Below are positions 33,392-41,032 of a stretch of 64,000 nucleotides of DNA, one piece after another; position 1 is the first letter of the stretch, and every line of letters starts with the position of its first letter. This DNA is from an uncultured Oscillospiraceae bacterium (lineage in GTDB: Bacteria > Bacillota_A > Clostridia > Oscillospirales > Oscillospiraceae), in NCBI GenBank assembly GCA_910579155.1, contig CAJTTS010000001.1, forward strand, positions 92,469 to 156,468, in the 5' to 3' direction. Under the pieces are notes generated by a model. That model was not told where the DNA came from, ran no database searches, and worked only from the letters and a program-made list of their open reading frames with translations. Position numbers and translations under genes: made by a program.

Positions 33392-34786
33392 TTATTGCAG
33401 CGCCGCCAGCTGCCCCAGCGGCGTATAGGTGAAACCCACGGCTTCGTGGGCCTGCTTGTTGATCCGCTCCATATCCGCCAGCAGTTCATCCGTCAGCGCC
33501 GTTTCGCCGTCCGACTGGGCGGACGCAGCCAGCTTCTGCTGCTCGCCGTACAGACGCACCAGCTCGCCCCGCAGCTTGATGAGGGCCTTGCTGCCCGCAT
33601 TGGGCTTGTTGGTGTCAGCGCGGTTGGCGTCAAACTCCGTCTGCACATCCATGGCCATGGCCCGGACGCCGCTCACCTTGTCCTGCATGGGGTTGACGCA
33701 CATACGGTTCAGCGTCGATTCCACCACAGGACGGTCAGCGGGCTTCTGCCAGAGGTAGTTCTTCAGCGCCAGCAGATCCTGGGACTCCACCTGGGCATGG
33801 CCGGACAGCCACGCCTTGGCCTGGGCGATGGGATAGTAGTTGAGATACTTTCGGTCAGACACCGGAATGCCGTCCTTGCGGAGCTGGCACAGGATATCGT
33901 CCGCCAGCTCATTGGCGGCATCGGGCACCGGGATCGCCGCCACCTCCGCCTGCATCTGCCCCAGTTCATCCAGCGTGATGGACGCAGTAATTTGTCCGGC
34001 GCGCCCCGCCTGCTTGTCCGCCAGCACCGCCAGCCGCTTGGTGCGGCCTGAGATGTTGTCCGTCACCACCTTCAGCTCCAGCCGGTCATAGAGGGCTTCC
34101 AGGATCTTCTCTTGGGGATCGCTGAAGTTGGGGATCTCGTTGGACGCCGCAAAGAAGGAGATGGTGGGTATGGGATAAGTACGGCCCTCGTTGGTGTACT
34201 TGCGCTCGTTGAGGGCGGTGAGCAGGGAGTTGAGTACCCCGTCATTGCACTTGAAGATCTCATCCAGGAATGCGATGTCCGCCTCCGGCAGCTTGCCCGA
34301 AGTGTTCACCTGGGGCTCACCGACATGGAGCGCCGCCAGCGCCGCCCGATAATCCGCCAGCGCCGCCGTGTGCGCCCTCAGCAGTTCATAAGTTGACGGC
34401 GAATCCTTTTGGCTGGAAAAGCTTTCTACAAAGCACTCCAGCTTTGAACGCAGATGCTGGTAGAGCTCATCACCGCTCACAACGGACTCCGGGACGGAGC
34501 CGGGAAGCAGGCTGGACAGATCCACGCGCCCAAAAAGCTGTTCCTCGTCGGTCTGCTTGGACAATAGGCGTTCAAACTGCCGGGCCCCGGTGATGCGGGC
34601 GCGGAACTGGTTGATGGCGTAGCTCTTGGCCTGGCCGGGCGCGCCCAGGATGAACAAGTTCTTCCGGGTGAGCAGGGCGATGGCGATGGCCTCCACCAGC
34701 TCCTCCCGCTCCGCGACCTGGGCATTTACGTCGGCCATGACGGCCAGCATACGGTCACACAGGGTCTGGGTATTTTGATTCGGCAT
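33392..34786 (-). CDS. MoxR family AAA+ ATPase (RavA-like)
   Basis: 464 residues. Walker A LGAPGQAKS (47-55), DEEQLFGRVDL, Walker B IAFLDEIFK, sensor ALNERKYTNEGRTYPI and the RavA-type sequence FFAASNEIPNF. The C-terminal part is helical. GAGGAG precedes ATG 34786. With the VWA protein encoded downstream it forms a RavA/ViaA-type pair; it lies directly upstream of ssb in the same operon. Confidence 0.88.
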   Translation of the reverse strand: MPNQNTQTLCDRMLAVMADVNAQVAEREELVEAIAIALLTRKNLFILGAPGQAKSYAINQFRARITGARQFERLLSKQTDEEQLFGRVDLSSLLPGSVPESVVSGDELYQHLRSKLECFVESFSSQKDSPSTYELLRAHTAALADYRAALAALHVGEPQVNTSGKLPEADIAFLDEIFKCNDGVLNSLLTALNERKYTNEGRTYPIPTISFFAASNEIPNFSDPQEKILEALYDRLELKVVTDNISGRTKRLAVLADKQAGRAGQITASITLDELGQMQAEVAAIPVPDAANELADDILCQLRKDGIPVSDRKYLNYYPIAQAKAWLSGHAQVESQDLLALKNYLWQKPADRPVVESTLNRMCVNPMQDKVSGVRAMAMDVQTEFDANRADTNKPNAGSKALIKLRGELVRLYGEQQKLAASAQSDGETALTDELLADMERINKQAHEAVGFTYTPLGQLAALQ

Positions 34787-34801
34787 GGTTTTTTGCTCCT
34801 C

Positions 34802-35269
34802 TCATTCTACTGATAGTCCGCTGGATTTCAGATATTCGCTGTAGCACTGTGAGCACGACAGGTTGTTTCTCCGGCGAAATCCCGCTGTTTGCAAGAGCGC
34901 CGTATACAACAGGGCGTCCCGCTCACTTTGGAAAGCCTCCGTTTTTGCCGCGCAGCCGCAGAACACGCATCGCTCCAGCACCACGGCCCAGTTTCCGCCA
35001 GACCGCCCGATCTCATAGCGGCAGGGCAGTCGGCACAGCACTTCCTCCGGCATATGGAATAGCGCCGCGAACCTCTGTGGAAAGCTGTCCGGCCGTTGGC
35101 TCAGCTCCGTGAGTTCCGAGCGCGTCTTGGTCAGCTGGAAGCGCAGGAACCTGACGTCCTGTTCCAAGCTGTCATCCATTTGCTCCGCGTCCGCCCATTG
35201 GGGTTCGTCCAGTGTGAACAGCCAACGTAGCGCCTCGCGCATACGCCGGACAATCGAAGTCGCCATCAC
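34802..35269 (-). CDS. ICE protein with C-terminal cysteines, unknown function
   Basis: 155 residues if the GTG at 35269 is used (GGAGG eight bases upstream), or one fewer from the ATG just after. N-terminal helical coiled-coil region (FLRFQLTKTRSELTELSQ), then CVFCGCAAKTEAF and CSQCYSEY, a likely zinc site. Starts immediately after the sigma-like gene. Confidence 0.62.
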   Translation of the reverse strand: MMATSIVRRMREALRWLFTLDEPQWADAEQMDDSLEQDVRFLRFQLTKTRSELTELSQRPDSFPQRFAALFHMPEEVLCRLPCRYEIGRSGGNWAVVLERCVFCGCAAKTEAFQSERDALLYTALLQTAGFRRRNNLSCSQCYSEYLKSSGLSVE

Positions 35270-35629
35270 TCACGCCGCCTCCAGCTGCCGGTACAACTCG
35301 CTGTCCTCCCGAATGGCATCCAGGGAGATAATGTTCCCCTTGCGGAACTCCTTCGGGGCCCCGGTCATGCCGGTCAGGCGGCGCACCTCTTTGCAGTTGA
35401 GCAGCTCATACTTCAGCTGGGCGTAGATGCGCTTTTTCAGCGGCCCTTTGGACGGGTCGTAGGTGTCCACACAGCGGATCAGCCGGATGGCCAGCTGCTG
35501 GTACACATCGTCCCGCTCCAAGCGGGCGGCCTGAATCAGCGACCAGTTCTGCCAGATCACGGTGTTGATGCAGTGAAGGTGCTCCTCCACGATACGGTTG
35601 CGAAGCTCATAAGAAATATTGTCTTTCAT
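35270..35629 (-). CDS. Sigma-70 region 2-like protein
   Basis: 119 residues from the ATG at 35629 (AAGGAGC upstream). RDDVYQQLAIRLIRCVDTYD and KGPLKKRIYAQLKYELLN resemble region 2 of sigma-70-type factors (core binding and -10 recognition). There is no region 4 (-35 recognition), so it is not a complete sigma factor. It could modify RNA polymerase on element promoters, which have weak -35 boxes; that is inference. Confidence 0.65.
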   Translation of the reverse strand: MKDNISYELRNRIVEEHLHCINTVIWQNWSLIQAARLERDDVYQQLAIRLIRCVDTYDPSKGPLKKRIYAQLKYELLNCKEVRRLTGMTGAPKEFRKGNIISLDAIREDSELYRQLEAA

Positions 35630-35698
35630 TTTGTTTAGCTCCTTTGTATTTGGGGGCCTGTGCCCTAAACACAGGCCCAATTTGATTGCCGGCCTGTA

Positions 35699-36244
35699 TC
35701 AAGCCGCGATAACCCGGTATTTCAGCGCCAGCTCGCCCCTGACGCTTTTATCAAAGACGAGCTCCCGCCCGGTGCCGGGGTCGATCTGCCTACGCCGATC
35801 ACGAATCAGGTACTCATATCCCCTGCTTCCCCTGTGACGGCGGGCATTCTGCCGCCCGGCGCTGCTGGAAAAGCTCCGAAAAAAGCCCACCATGCTCCAA
35901 TAACCGGCGTTCGGGGACTTGGCCGCTTTGCGAGCCCAGCCGTCCATGGCTTCCTGTTCGTCCTCCGTAGCCGGGCGGCATCCGCCCTTATAAATGGAGA
36001 GAATATCGCCGTCCAGCTCAAACTGAGCGGCCCGCTCCACCCGAAGCTGGGACGTTTTCTGGTTGGGATCATTCAGTCCTTCCGTGGTATTGAGCGCCAG
36101 GTCAAAGCCATAACTGCGCACAGCGGCGATGCGGCGGGGGCCGCACAGCCAAGGCGCGAAGCCCGACGTTTCCCCGTTGCGCCAGAGCAACTCCAGGAAA
36201 ATGGGCCGCTCCTGTGTGATCCTCTTAAATTTGTTTAGCGTCAT
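35699..36244 (-). CDS. ICE protein of unknown function
   Basis: 181 residues from the ATG at 36244 (AAGGAAG upstream; an in-frame start 13 codons earlier lacks a site). The N-terminal half is mixed alpha/beta (AVRSYGFDLALNTTEGLNDP); the C-terminal 50 residues are very basic (RQNARRHRGSRGYEY, RDRRRQIDPG), which suggests nucleic-acid contact. No family recognised. Confidence 0.62.
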   Translation of the reverse strand: MTLNKFKRITQERPIFLELLWRNGETSGFAPWLCGPRRIAAVRSYGFDLALNTTEGLNDPNQKTSQLRVERAAQFELDGDILSIYKGGCRPATEDEQEAMDGWARKAAKSPNAGYWSMVGFFRSFSSSAGRQNARRHRGSRGYEYLIRDRRRQIDPGTGRELVFDKSVRGELALKYRVIAA

Positions 36245-36266
36245 GTTTAGCTTCCTTTCTTTGCCT

Positions 36267-36560
36267 CTATGGTGCTTTTTCAACGATCTTCCAGCAGAAA
36301 TTCAGAATTACACCCGCGGGCAGGTTCTTAAACTGCTCCTGCCGTTCCGGGGAAAGGGCGCCATACACCTGACAGACCACATTCGCCGTCACGGCGTCCA
36401 GCCAGATCCAACCGCTACCTTGTTCAAAGGGTTCGCACAGGTCGTACCGCCCGGACGCGTCGCTGCTGGGGCGAACCATGTGCAGGCCCTCGGCCCGCAC
36501 GATCTCACAGCATTCCAAAAATGTCAGGCCGCTCCTCATGCCGCCGTCAGGCTCATTCAT
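36267..36560 (-). CDS. Small ICE protein of unknown function
   Basis: 97 residues from the ATG at 36560, which overlaps the end of the preceding gene by 8 bp. Contains TFLECCEIVRAEGLHMVRPS and RQEQFKNLPAGVILNFCW. Soluble. No recognised family. Confidence 0.6.
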   Translation of the reverse strand: MNEPDGGMRSGLTFLECCEIVRAEGLHMVRPSSDASGRYDLCEPFEQGSGWIWLDAVTANVVCQVYGALSPERQEQFKNLPAGVILNFCWKIVEKAP

Positions 36561-37452
36561 GGCTGCTGGCCTCCCCGGCGTTTTTCTGTTCAAGCTGCCG
36601 CTGGTATTCCGCTTCCAGTTCTTTCTGCGGGGTATAGCGATGCAGATTCTGATTGACATATTCGCCGGCGTGGTGCATCAGCGTGCCGCACAGTTCACCC
36701 ATGACCTTGGCGCTCTCCAGATCCCGCTTCAGCGTTTTCAGCGTGCCCACATGAAGGGAATACCGCTGGGATCCGTCGAACTTTCCCTGGAGGTAGCAGT
36801 CGATATAGATGCCTTCGCTGCCGTAGCTGAGGATGGGCACAAAGTCAAACTCATAGGCGGTGAGCGTCACCCCTTCCCTGATGCCGCTTTCGTGCTCGCA
36901 GGGCAGATAGTAGTCCAGGATGGCCCCGGCCCTGTCAAAATCACCGCTCGCTTTTGCCACGCGGATGACGCTGCTGAACAGGCCGCCGCCGGTGTCCCGA
37001 AAGACCTCGGTGGGCTTCTCCGGCGGGAAGTTCTTTTCCAGCCAGAGCCGGGCCTGCTCCCGATCCCAGTCATGGAACAACCTAAAGAATTGCCGGCTGC
37101 GCTGGAACTGATGCCGCTCATCCCGGCTCGCATAAAATCTGCTGCGTTCCTCACATCGACCGTAGTAGCCCACCTGCTTCAAAAATTTGTCATAGGGGTG
37201 GGCCGTCTGCACCGTGTCATAGATGGCCTGGAACAGGGCGTCCCCGGTCAGCCCCTTCGGCAGCGGGATAACCTCCTCCAACTCACCATCGCAGTCCTTA
37301 CAGCGGCCCATCAGGCTGACACCCCAGCACTCGCTGAGATTGAAATAGGACAGCGCCCAGCGGTCGGGAATAAAGTGGTCGTTGTAGAAATTGGCGGCGG
37401 CATCGGGCCGGCCCGCCAGATGATAGCAGCATTTGCAGTATCTATTTACCAT
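36553..37452 (-). CDS. Cysteine-containing ICE protein, paralog A
   Basis: 299 residues from the ATG at 37452 (AAGGAG seven bases upstream). N-terminus MVNRYCKCCYHLAG and GRCKDCDGELEE form paired CxxC knuckles. It is clearly related to the next gene (37442-38323): both share FY..HF.P..W.L.Y, a C..C pair, an LFH...W motif and a C-terminal SLVMG/AKVMG segment. Function unknown. Confidence 0.68.
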   Translation of the reverse strand: MVNRYCKCCYHLAGRPDAAANFYNDHFIPDRWALSYFNLSECWGVSLMGRCKDCDGELEEVIPLPKGLTGDALFQAIYDTVQTAHPYDKFLKQVGYYGRCEERSRFYASRDERHQFQRSRQFFRLFHDWDREQARLWLEKNFPPEKPTEVFRDTGGGLFSSVIRVAKASGDFDRAGAILDYYLPCEHESGIREGVTLTAYEFDFVPILSYGSEGIYIDCYLQGKFDGSQRYSLHVGTLKTLKRDLESAKVMGELCGTLMHHAGEYVNQNLHRYTPQKELEAEYQRQLEQKNAGEASSHE

Positions 37453-38323
37453 TTTCATTCTCCTTCTCAGGTTGCCGCTTCGGTCGTTTCAAAGGTTTGT
37501 ACGGAACGTAGCGGTCCAGGTTGCTTCTGCGGTAGACTTTGCCGTAATACAGCAAGGCCCCGGTCAACGAACCCATGACAAGGCTGGTATCGCGGTCATC
37601 ACACGCAGTCTTGACGGTTCCGGCCAACAGCTTGTGGCTGCCTGCCCTGTCGAAAACCCCGTCGAGACAGCACTCAATACACAACCCGCCGCTCGCTCCG
37701 GCCTTTAACTCAGGTACAAAGCTGAACTGAGGGTGGCAGATCGCCAGCTCCGGCGGCCAGGTGGGGCAGACCGGTTCACAGGTGATAAAGGCACTCTGTT
37801 GGGGCCAGACGCCGGCGGACTGCACCAGCTTGATCACTCCGTAGAAAAACTCTGTTGTGGTCTCCCTGGGCGCATCCTGGGCGGGCATATGCTCCTTTGC
37901 CCAGCGCCGGGCAATCAGCTGATCCACACCCTCGTGGAAAAGACCGGCAAACTGCTCGACACGCTCCGCTTTCGTCATCTGATCCTGACGCCAGTACCAT
38001 TCCAGCCGCGGGGGAACACCGCCCCGGTAAATGCCGTAGGCATCCTGTCCGGCGTAGGGCCGGTACCGCAGCATGGATACGCATACCTCCCGCAGAAGGC
38101 TGTCGTGGGTGCTGCTGCCGGCAATATCCTCGCCCGTACGCATAAAGCCGCCGCACTGGCTGCACTCCCCGGTGATGTACAGCGTCCGCCGTTCTTCCCG
38201 CTCCAGCAGGGTGGTGTATTCCAGCCTCCAGCCGGTGGGGACAAAATGTGTGGAGTAAAAATCCGTGAGGTCGCCAAAATCACGGCTCCGATGCCCCGGG
38301 CACTCACACCAACGCTCACTCAT
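37442..38323 (-). CDS. Cysteine-containing ICE protein, paralog B
   Basis: 293 residues. FYSTHFVPTGWRLEYTTL, GECSQCGGFM, FAGLFHEGVDQLIARRW and TSLVMGSLTGALLYYGKVY align with paralog A along its whole length, so the two arose by tandem duplication. The tail is basic (KPLKRPKRQPEK). ATGA overlap with the upstream gene. Function unknown. Confidence 0.68.
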   Translation of the reverse strand: MSERWCECPGHRSRDFGDLTDFYSTHFVPTGWRLEYTTLLEREERRTLYITGECSQCGGFMRTGEDIAGSSTHDSLLREVCVSMLRYRPYAGQDAYGIYRGGVPPRLEWYWRQDQMTKAERVEQFAGLFHEGVDQLIARRWAKEHMPAQDAPRETTTEFFYGVIKLVQSAGVWPQQSAFITCEPVCPTWPPELAICHPQFSFVPELKAGASGGLCIECCLDGVFDRAGSHKLLAGTVKTACDDRDTSLVMGSLTGALLYYGKVYRRSNLDRYVPYKPLKRPKRQPEKENENGK

Positions 38324-38883
38324 CCCTGCTCACCGCCTTCCGCAGACGGGTCAGGTTCAGACGACTGCACCCGCGAACGGTCAAAAGAGTACAGGGGAAT
38401 TAGCCTGTCATAGTTCAAATAATAAAAATAGTAGGGTTTCAGACCGTCGTCGATTTCAATGACCTCTCCATATTCCAGCTCCATCCCAGCGTCGGAAAAA
38501 ATCTGTTCCACAGGTTCCCTTTGCATGGCGTCATAAAGCTGCTTGGCGGTCATGCGGAGATCCGCTTCACAGCGCAGTTTATAACGGCGTTCTGAGGGGG
38601 AGATATGCGCGCCCGGCTTGTAGTCCCGTCGGTTGAGACACCATTCCAGGAACTCGCTCTCCTGGTTCACAAAGCCGTAGACGCGGCACATTGGCGGAGA
38701 GATCAGCCTGAGGCACCACTTGGGCGGTTTGTACTTCGGGTCAGACCGCTTGAACCGCTTGGACTTCCGTTGCTTTGGGAATCCGTTGCAATAACGCGTT
38801 TGGCCCACAGCCTCACCTACAGTTTGGTGGTACTGGCAGCCAGGGCAGGTCGGCCCCGGGAAGGTATATTCCATCTTCGCCAT
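38320..38883 (-). CDS. Cysteine-rich ICE protein of unknown function
   Basis: 187 residues. N-terminal CPGCQYHQTVGEA...CNGF looks like a zinc site, then a very basic patch (PKQRKSKRFKRSDPKYKPPK), then a more acidic domain. Sits between paralog genes B and C, coupled to both (adjacent start and ATGA overlap). Confidence 0.63.
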   Translation of the reverse strand: MAKMEYTFPGPTCPGCQYHQTVGEAVGQTRYCNGFPKQRKSKRFKRSDPKYKPPKWCLRLISPPMCRVYGFVNQESEFLEWCLNRRDYKPGAHISPSERRYKLRCEADLRMTAKQLYDAMQREPVEQIFSDAGMELEYGEVIEIDDGLKPYYFYYLNYDRLIPLYSFDRSRVQSSEPDPSAEGGEQG

Positions 38884-39297
38884 TTATGTTCCCTCTCCGG
38901 TGTCAGTGCCATGATGGGCCAGCCATTTGTTCACACGCTCCCGGTCGGCCTCATGGAACAACGACACAAACAGATCGGTGAAACACTCCGCGCCAGCCGG
39001 AAGATGTTCGGGGGCATCGCGCCACATCTGGAACGTCCGGCGGAAAACCTCCGACAGCAGCTCATCCGGTGTGCCCTGGGCGGGCAGATCATCCCCGTAG
39101 CACAGGCGCTTCCCGCAGGCGCGGCACCGCCCAATCCGGCACAGGCGGCGGCCTTCCGGCCGCTCCAATGTGGTATACTCCAGCTCAAAGCCTGTAAACT
39201 CAAAATTGCAAATAATATGGTGTATCCGTGCGGCCAGATCGTCCTTTCCCCAGTCAACACAGGTACACAACAGCTCCTCGCGATCACAGCCCCGCAT
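38884..39297 (-). CDS. ICE protein, truncated paralog C
   Basis: 137 residues from the ATG at 39297 (TGATG overlap with the DUF3268 gene). FELEYTTLERPEGRRLCRIG, CRACGKRLCYGDDLPAQGT and VSLFHEADRERVNKWLAHH match the N-terminal half of paralogs A and B; the C-terminal half is absent. Either a short member or a truncated copy. Confidence 0.63.
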   Translation of the reverse strand: MRGCDREELLCTCVDWGKDDLAARIHHIICNFEFTGFELEYTTLERPEGRRLCRIGRCRACGKRLCYGDDLPAQGTPDELLSEVFRRTFQMWRDAPEHLPAGAECFTDLFVSLFHEADRERVNKWLAHHGTDTGEGT

Positions 39298-39797
39298 CAC
39301 GCTGCCTCCTCGTTGTTTGTTTTTTCACACAGTTCGATCACCTTCTGGCACTGATCCATCTCGAACCCGCCGATGTGGGCGCGGTCTGGCCGCAGATGGA
39401 GTTCTCCCGCCAGCCAGCGGTACGCCCCCGTCCGGGTCATGCGCCCACTTTTCCAGAGGGCGTCGAACACACGGTGGGCCTCCATCCGCTTCAGCCGCAG
39501 CACCTCGTTGGCCACATTGCCCAGGGGCCGGGTCGTGCCCTTGTGGCAGCCCACCCGGGCGTTGCAGTTCTGGCACTGGTAGAGGTACTCGCCCTCCATG
39601 CCCAGCCGCCGGGTGGATTCGCCGTAGACCATTTTGGCGGGGATCAGCTTGATGACGCCGCCGCAGTAGCGGCAGATCGTCGGAAGAAATTCCGCTCTGC
39701 TGCGTCCTTGCCGCGTTGCGGCAGGGACTGCGCCCGCTTCATTCCTTCCTCCTCTCCCCACCGGACCCGCTTCGCTGGGCTCCGGCGGGGGCCCCAT
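39297..39797 (-). CDS. DUF3268-type zinc-finger protein
   Basis: 166 residues from the ATG at 39797 (AAGGAT upstream; a GTG eight codons earlier is possible). A Pro/Gly/Arg-rich start leads to a zinc domain: CRYCGGVIKLI, then CQNCNARVGCHKGT, followed by the helical segment PLGNVANEVLRLKRMEAHRV. This is the DUF3268 pattern seen in phages and ICEs. Likely nucleic-acid related; function unproven. Confidence 0.78.
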   Translation of the reverse strand: MGPPPEPSEAGPVGRGGRNEAGAVPAATRQGRSRAEFLPTICRYCGGVIKLIPAKMVYGESTRRLGMEGEYLYQCQNCNARVGCHKGTTRPLGNVANEVLRLKRMEAHRVFDALWKSGRMTRTGAYRWLAGELHLRPDRAHIGGFEMDQCQKVIELCEKTNNEEAA

Positions 39798-39824
39798 TTT
39801 TTTATCCTTCAAACTCCTCACCCC

Positions 39825-41021
39825 CTACGCCGCCTTTTTGACGGTTTTAGCTTTAGAGGATTTGGCTTTGGGAGATTTGGCCTTTGCCGCCTTCTCCGGC
39901 TTGGCTTTTGGCGTCTCCTGCACCACCACCGGGGTGGCAGCGGGTTCCCGCATGGCGGTCTGCATATAGTAGGCCCCTTCGGTGGACAGATCCAGCATCC
40001 CAGCCTGGGCGATGCCCAAGGTGGCGGTGCCGGACAGCGAGCGCAGGCAGGCCGTCAGATCCTCGATCAGATACCAGTATTCGCCCCAGGGCGTCCCGGT
40101 CAGCGGCACCGTGTCCAGCTGTTCGCTGGCCGCGCCCAGCTCCCCCTTGCAGGAAAAGGTGATCCGCCCGCCGTCAAAGGCCAGCTTCACCCGGCCCTTG
40201 GGGTCTACCGCCGCCACGGTTTTCAGCGTCCGGCGCAGGTCGGCCACGTCGGTGAGCAGCGTGAACTGGTTGCGGATGTTGTTCATCAGCCGGTCCGTGT
40301 CCATGTAGTCGCCCTCCATCAGCATGGCCCCGAACGTGAGCCCCGGGCGCTGGAACACCAGGAACCTCCCGGCCACGCCCACATAGAACTCATCTCCGTC
40401 CGAACACAGCCCGGCCAGCTTTTCCAGAGAGTTGGCGGGCAGCAGCAGGCTGATGTTCCCGGTGGATTTGTCGTCGCCCTTGGCGGTGACCAGGCACCGG
40501 CCGTTGTAGCCCACGCCCTTCAGCCCCTCCTGGGTGAACATCAGGTTCACACAGCGCATCAAGGGCCTGTCCTTATCTTCCTTTGTGGCGAACATGGTTT
40601 GTCTCGCCATAGACGGGATGCCGGACAGCTTTACCGTGTCCTCCGGGAACGGGAGTTCTATTTTGGGGAACTCGCCCCGTTCCCCGATGCTCCAGTTGTA
40701 GACTGTCTCCCCGCTGTTCAGCGTGAGCACGCGGGTTCCAGGCTTGCGGCGCAGCTGCGCCGTCTCGCCGGACATCAGCCCCAGCATCCCCGCCAGCAGC
40801 TTGGCGTTCATAACGACAGCATCATCCTCTCCAGCCGTACAAGCCAGCTTCTGCTCCAGGGAAGTCTCAATGTTGGTGGCGGTGAGGGTAAGCGTGCCTG
40901 CGGCAGCGTCCGCCTCCAAAAGCACCCCCTTCAGCGGTTCCAGGGGGGCGTCCTCCGACGCGATGGCCGAGGCCTTCTGGACGGCGCTCAACAGCTCCGC
41001 CCGGTTTATTGTGATGTTCAA
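39825..41021 (-). CDS. DNA polymerase III beta subunit-like sliding clamp (second copy), Lys/Ala-rich tail
   Basis: 398 residues. N-terminus MNITINRAELLSAVQKASAI and TLTATNIETSLEQKL are clear DnaN domain I; the following two domains are more divergent. After about residue 345 there is a tail of Lys/Ala/Pro repeats (KAKSPKAKSSKAKTVKKAA), unlike housekeeping clamps, where the C-terminus closes domain III. Starts 12 bp after the helicase gene. It differs strongly from the clamp at 24129-25232. Confidence 0.83.
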   Translation of the reverse strand: MNITINRAELLSAVQKASAIASEDAPLEPLKGVLLEADAAAGTLTLTATNIETSLEQKLACTAGEDDAVVMNAKLLAGMLGLMSGETAQLRRKPGTRVLTLNSGETVYNWSIGERGEFPKIELPFPEDTVKLSGIPSMARQTMFATKEDKDRPLMRCVNLMFTQEGLKGVGYNGRCLVTAKGDDKSTGNISLLLPANSLEKLAGLCSDGDEFYVGVAGRFLVFQRPGLTFGAMLMEGDYMDTDRLMNNIRNQFTLLTDVADLRRTLKTVAAVDPKGRVKLAFDGGRITFSCKGELGAASEQLDTVPLTGTPWGEYWYLIEDLTACLRSLSGTATLGIAQAGMLDLSTEGAYYMQTAMREPAATPVVVQETPKAKPEKAAKAKSPKAKSSKAKTVKKAA

Positions 41022-41032
41022 AATTGCCTCCT

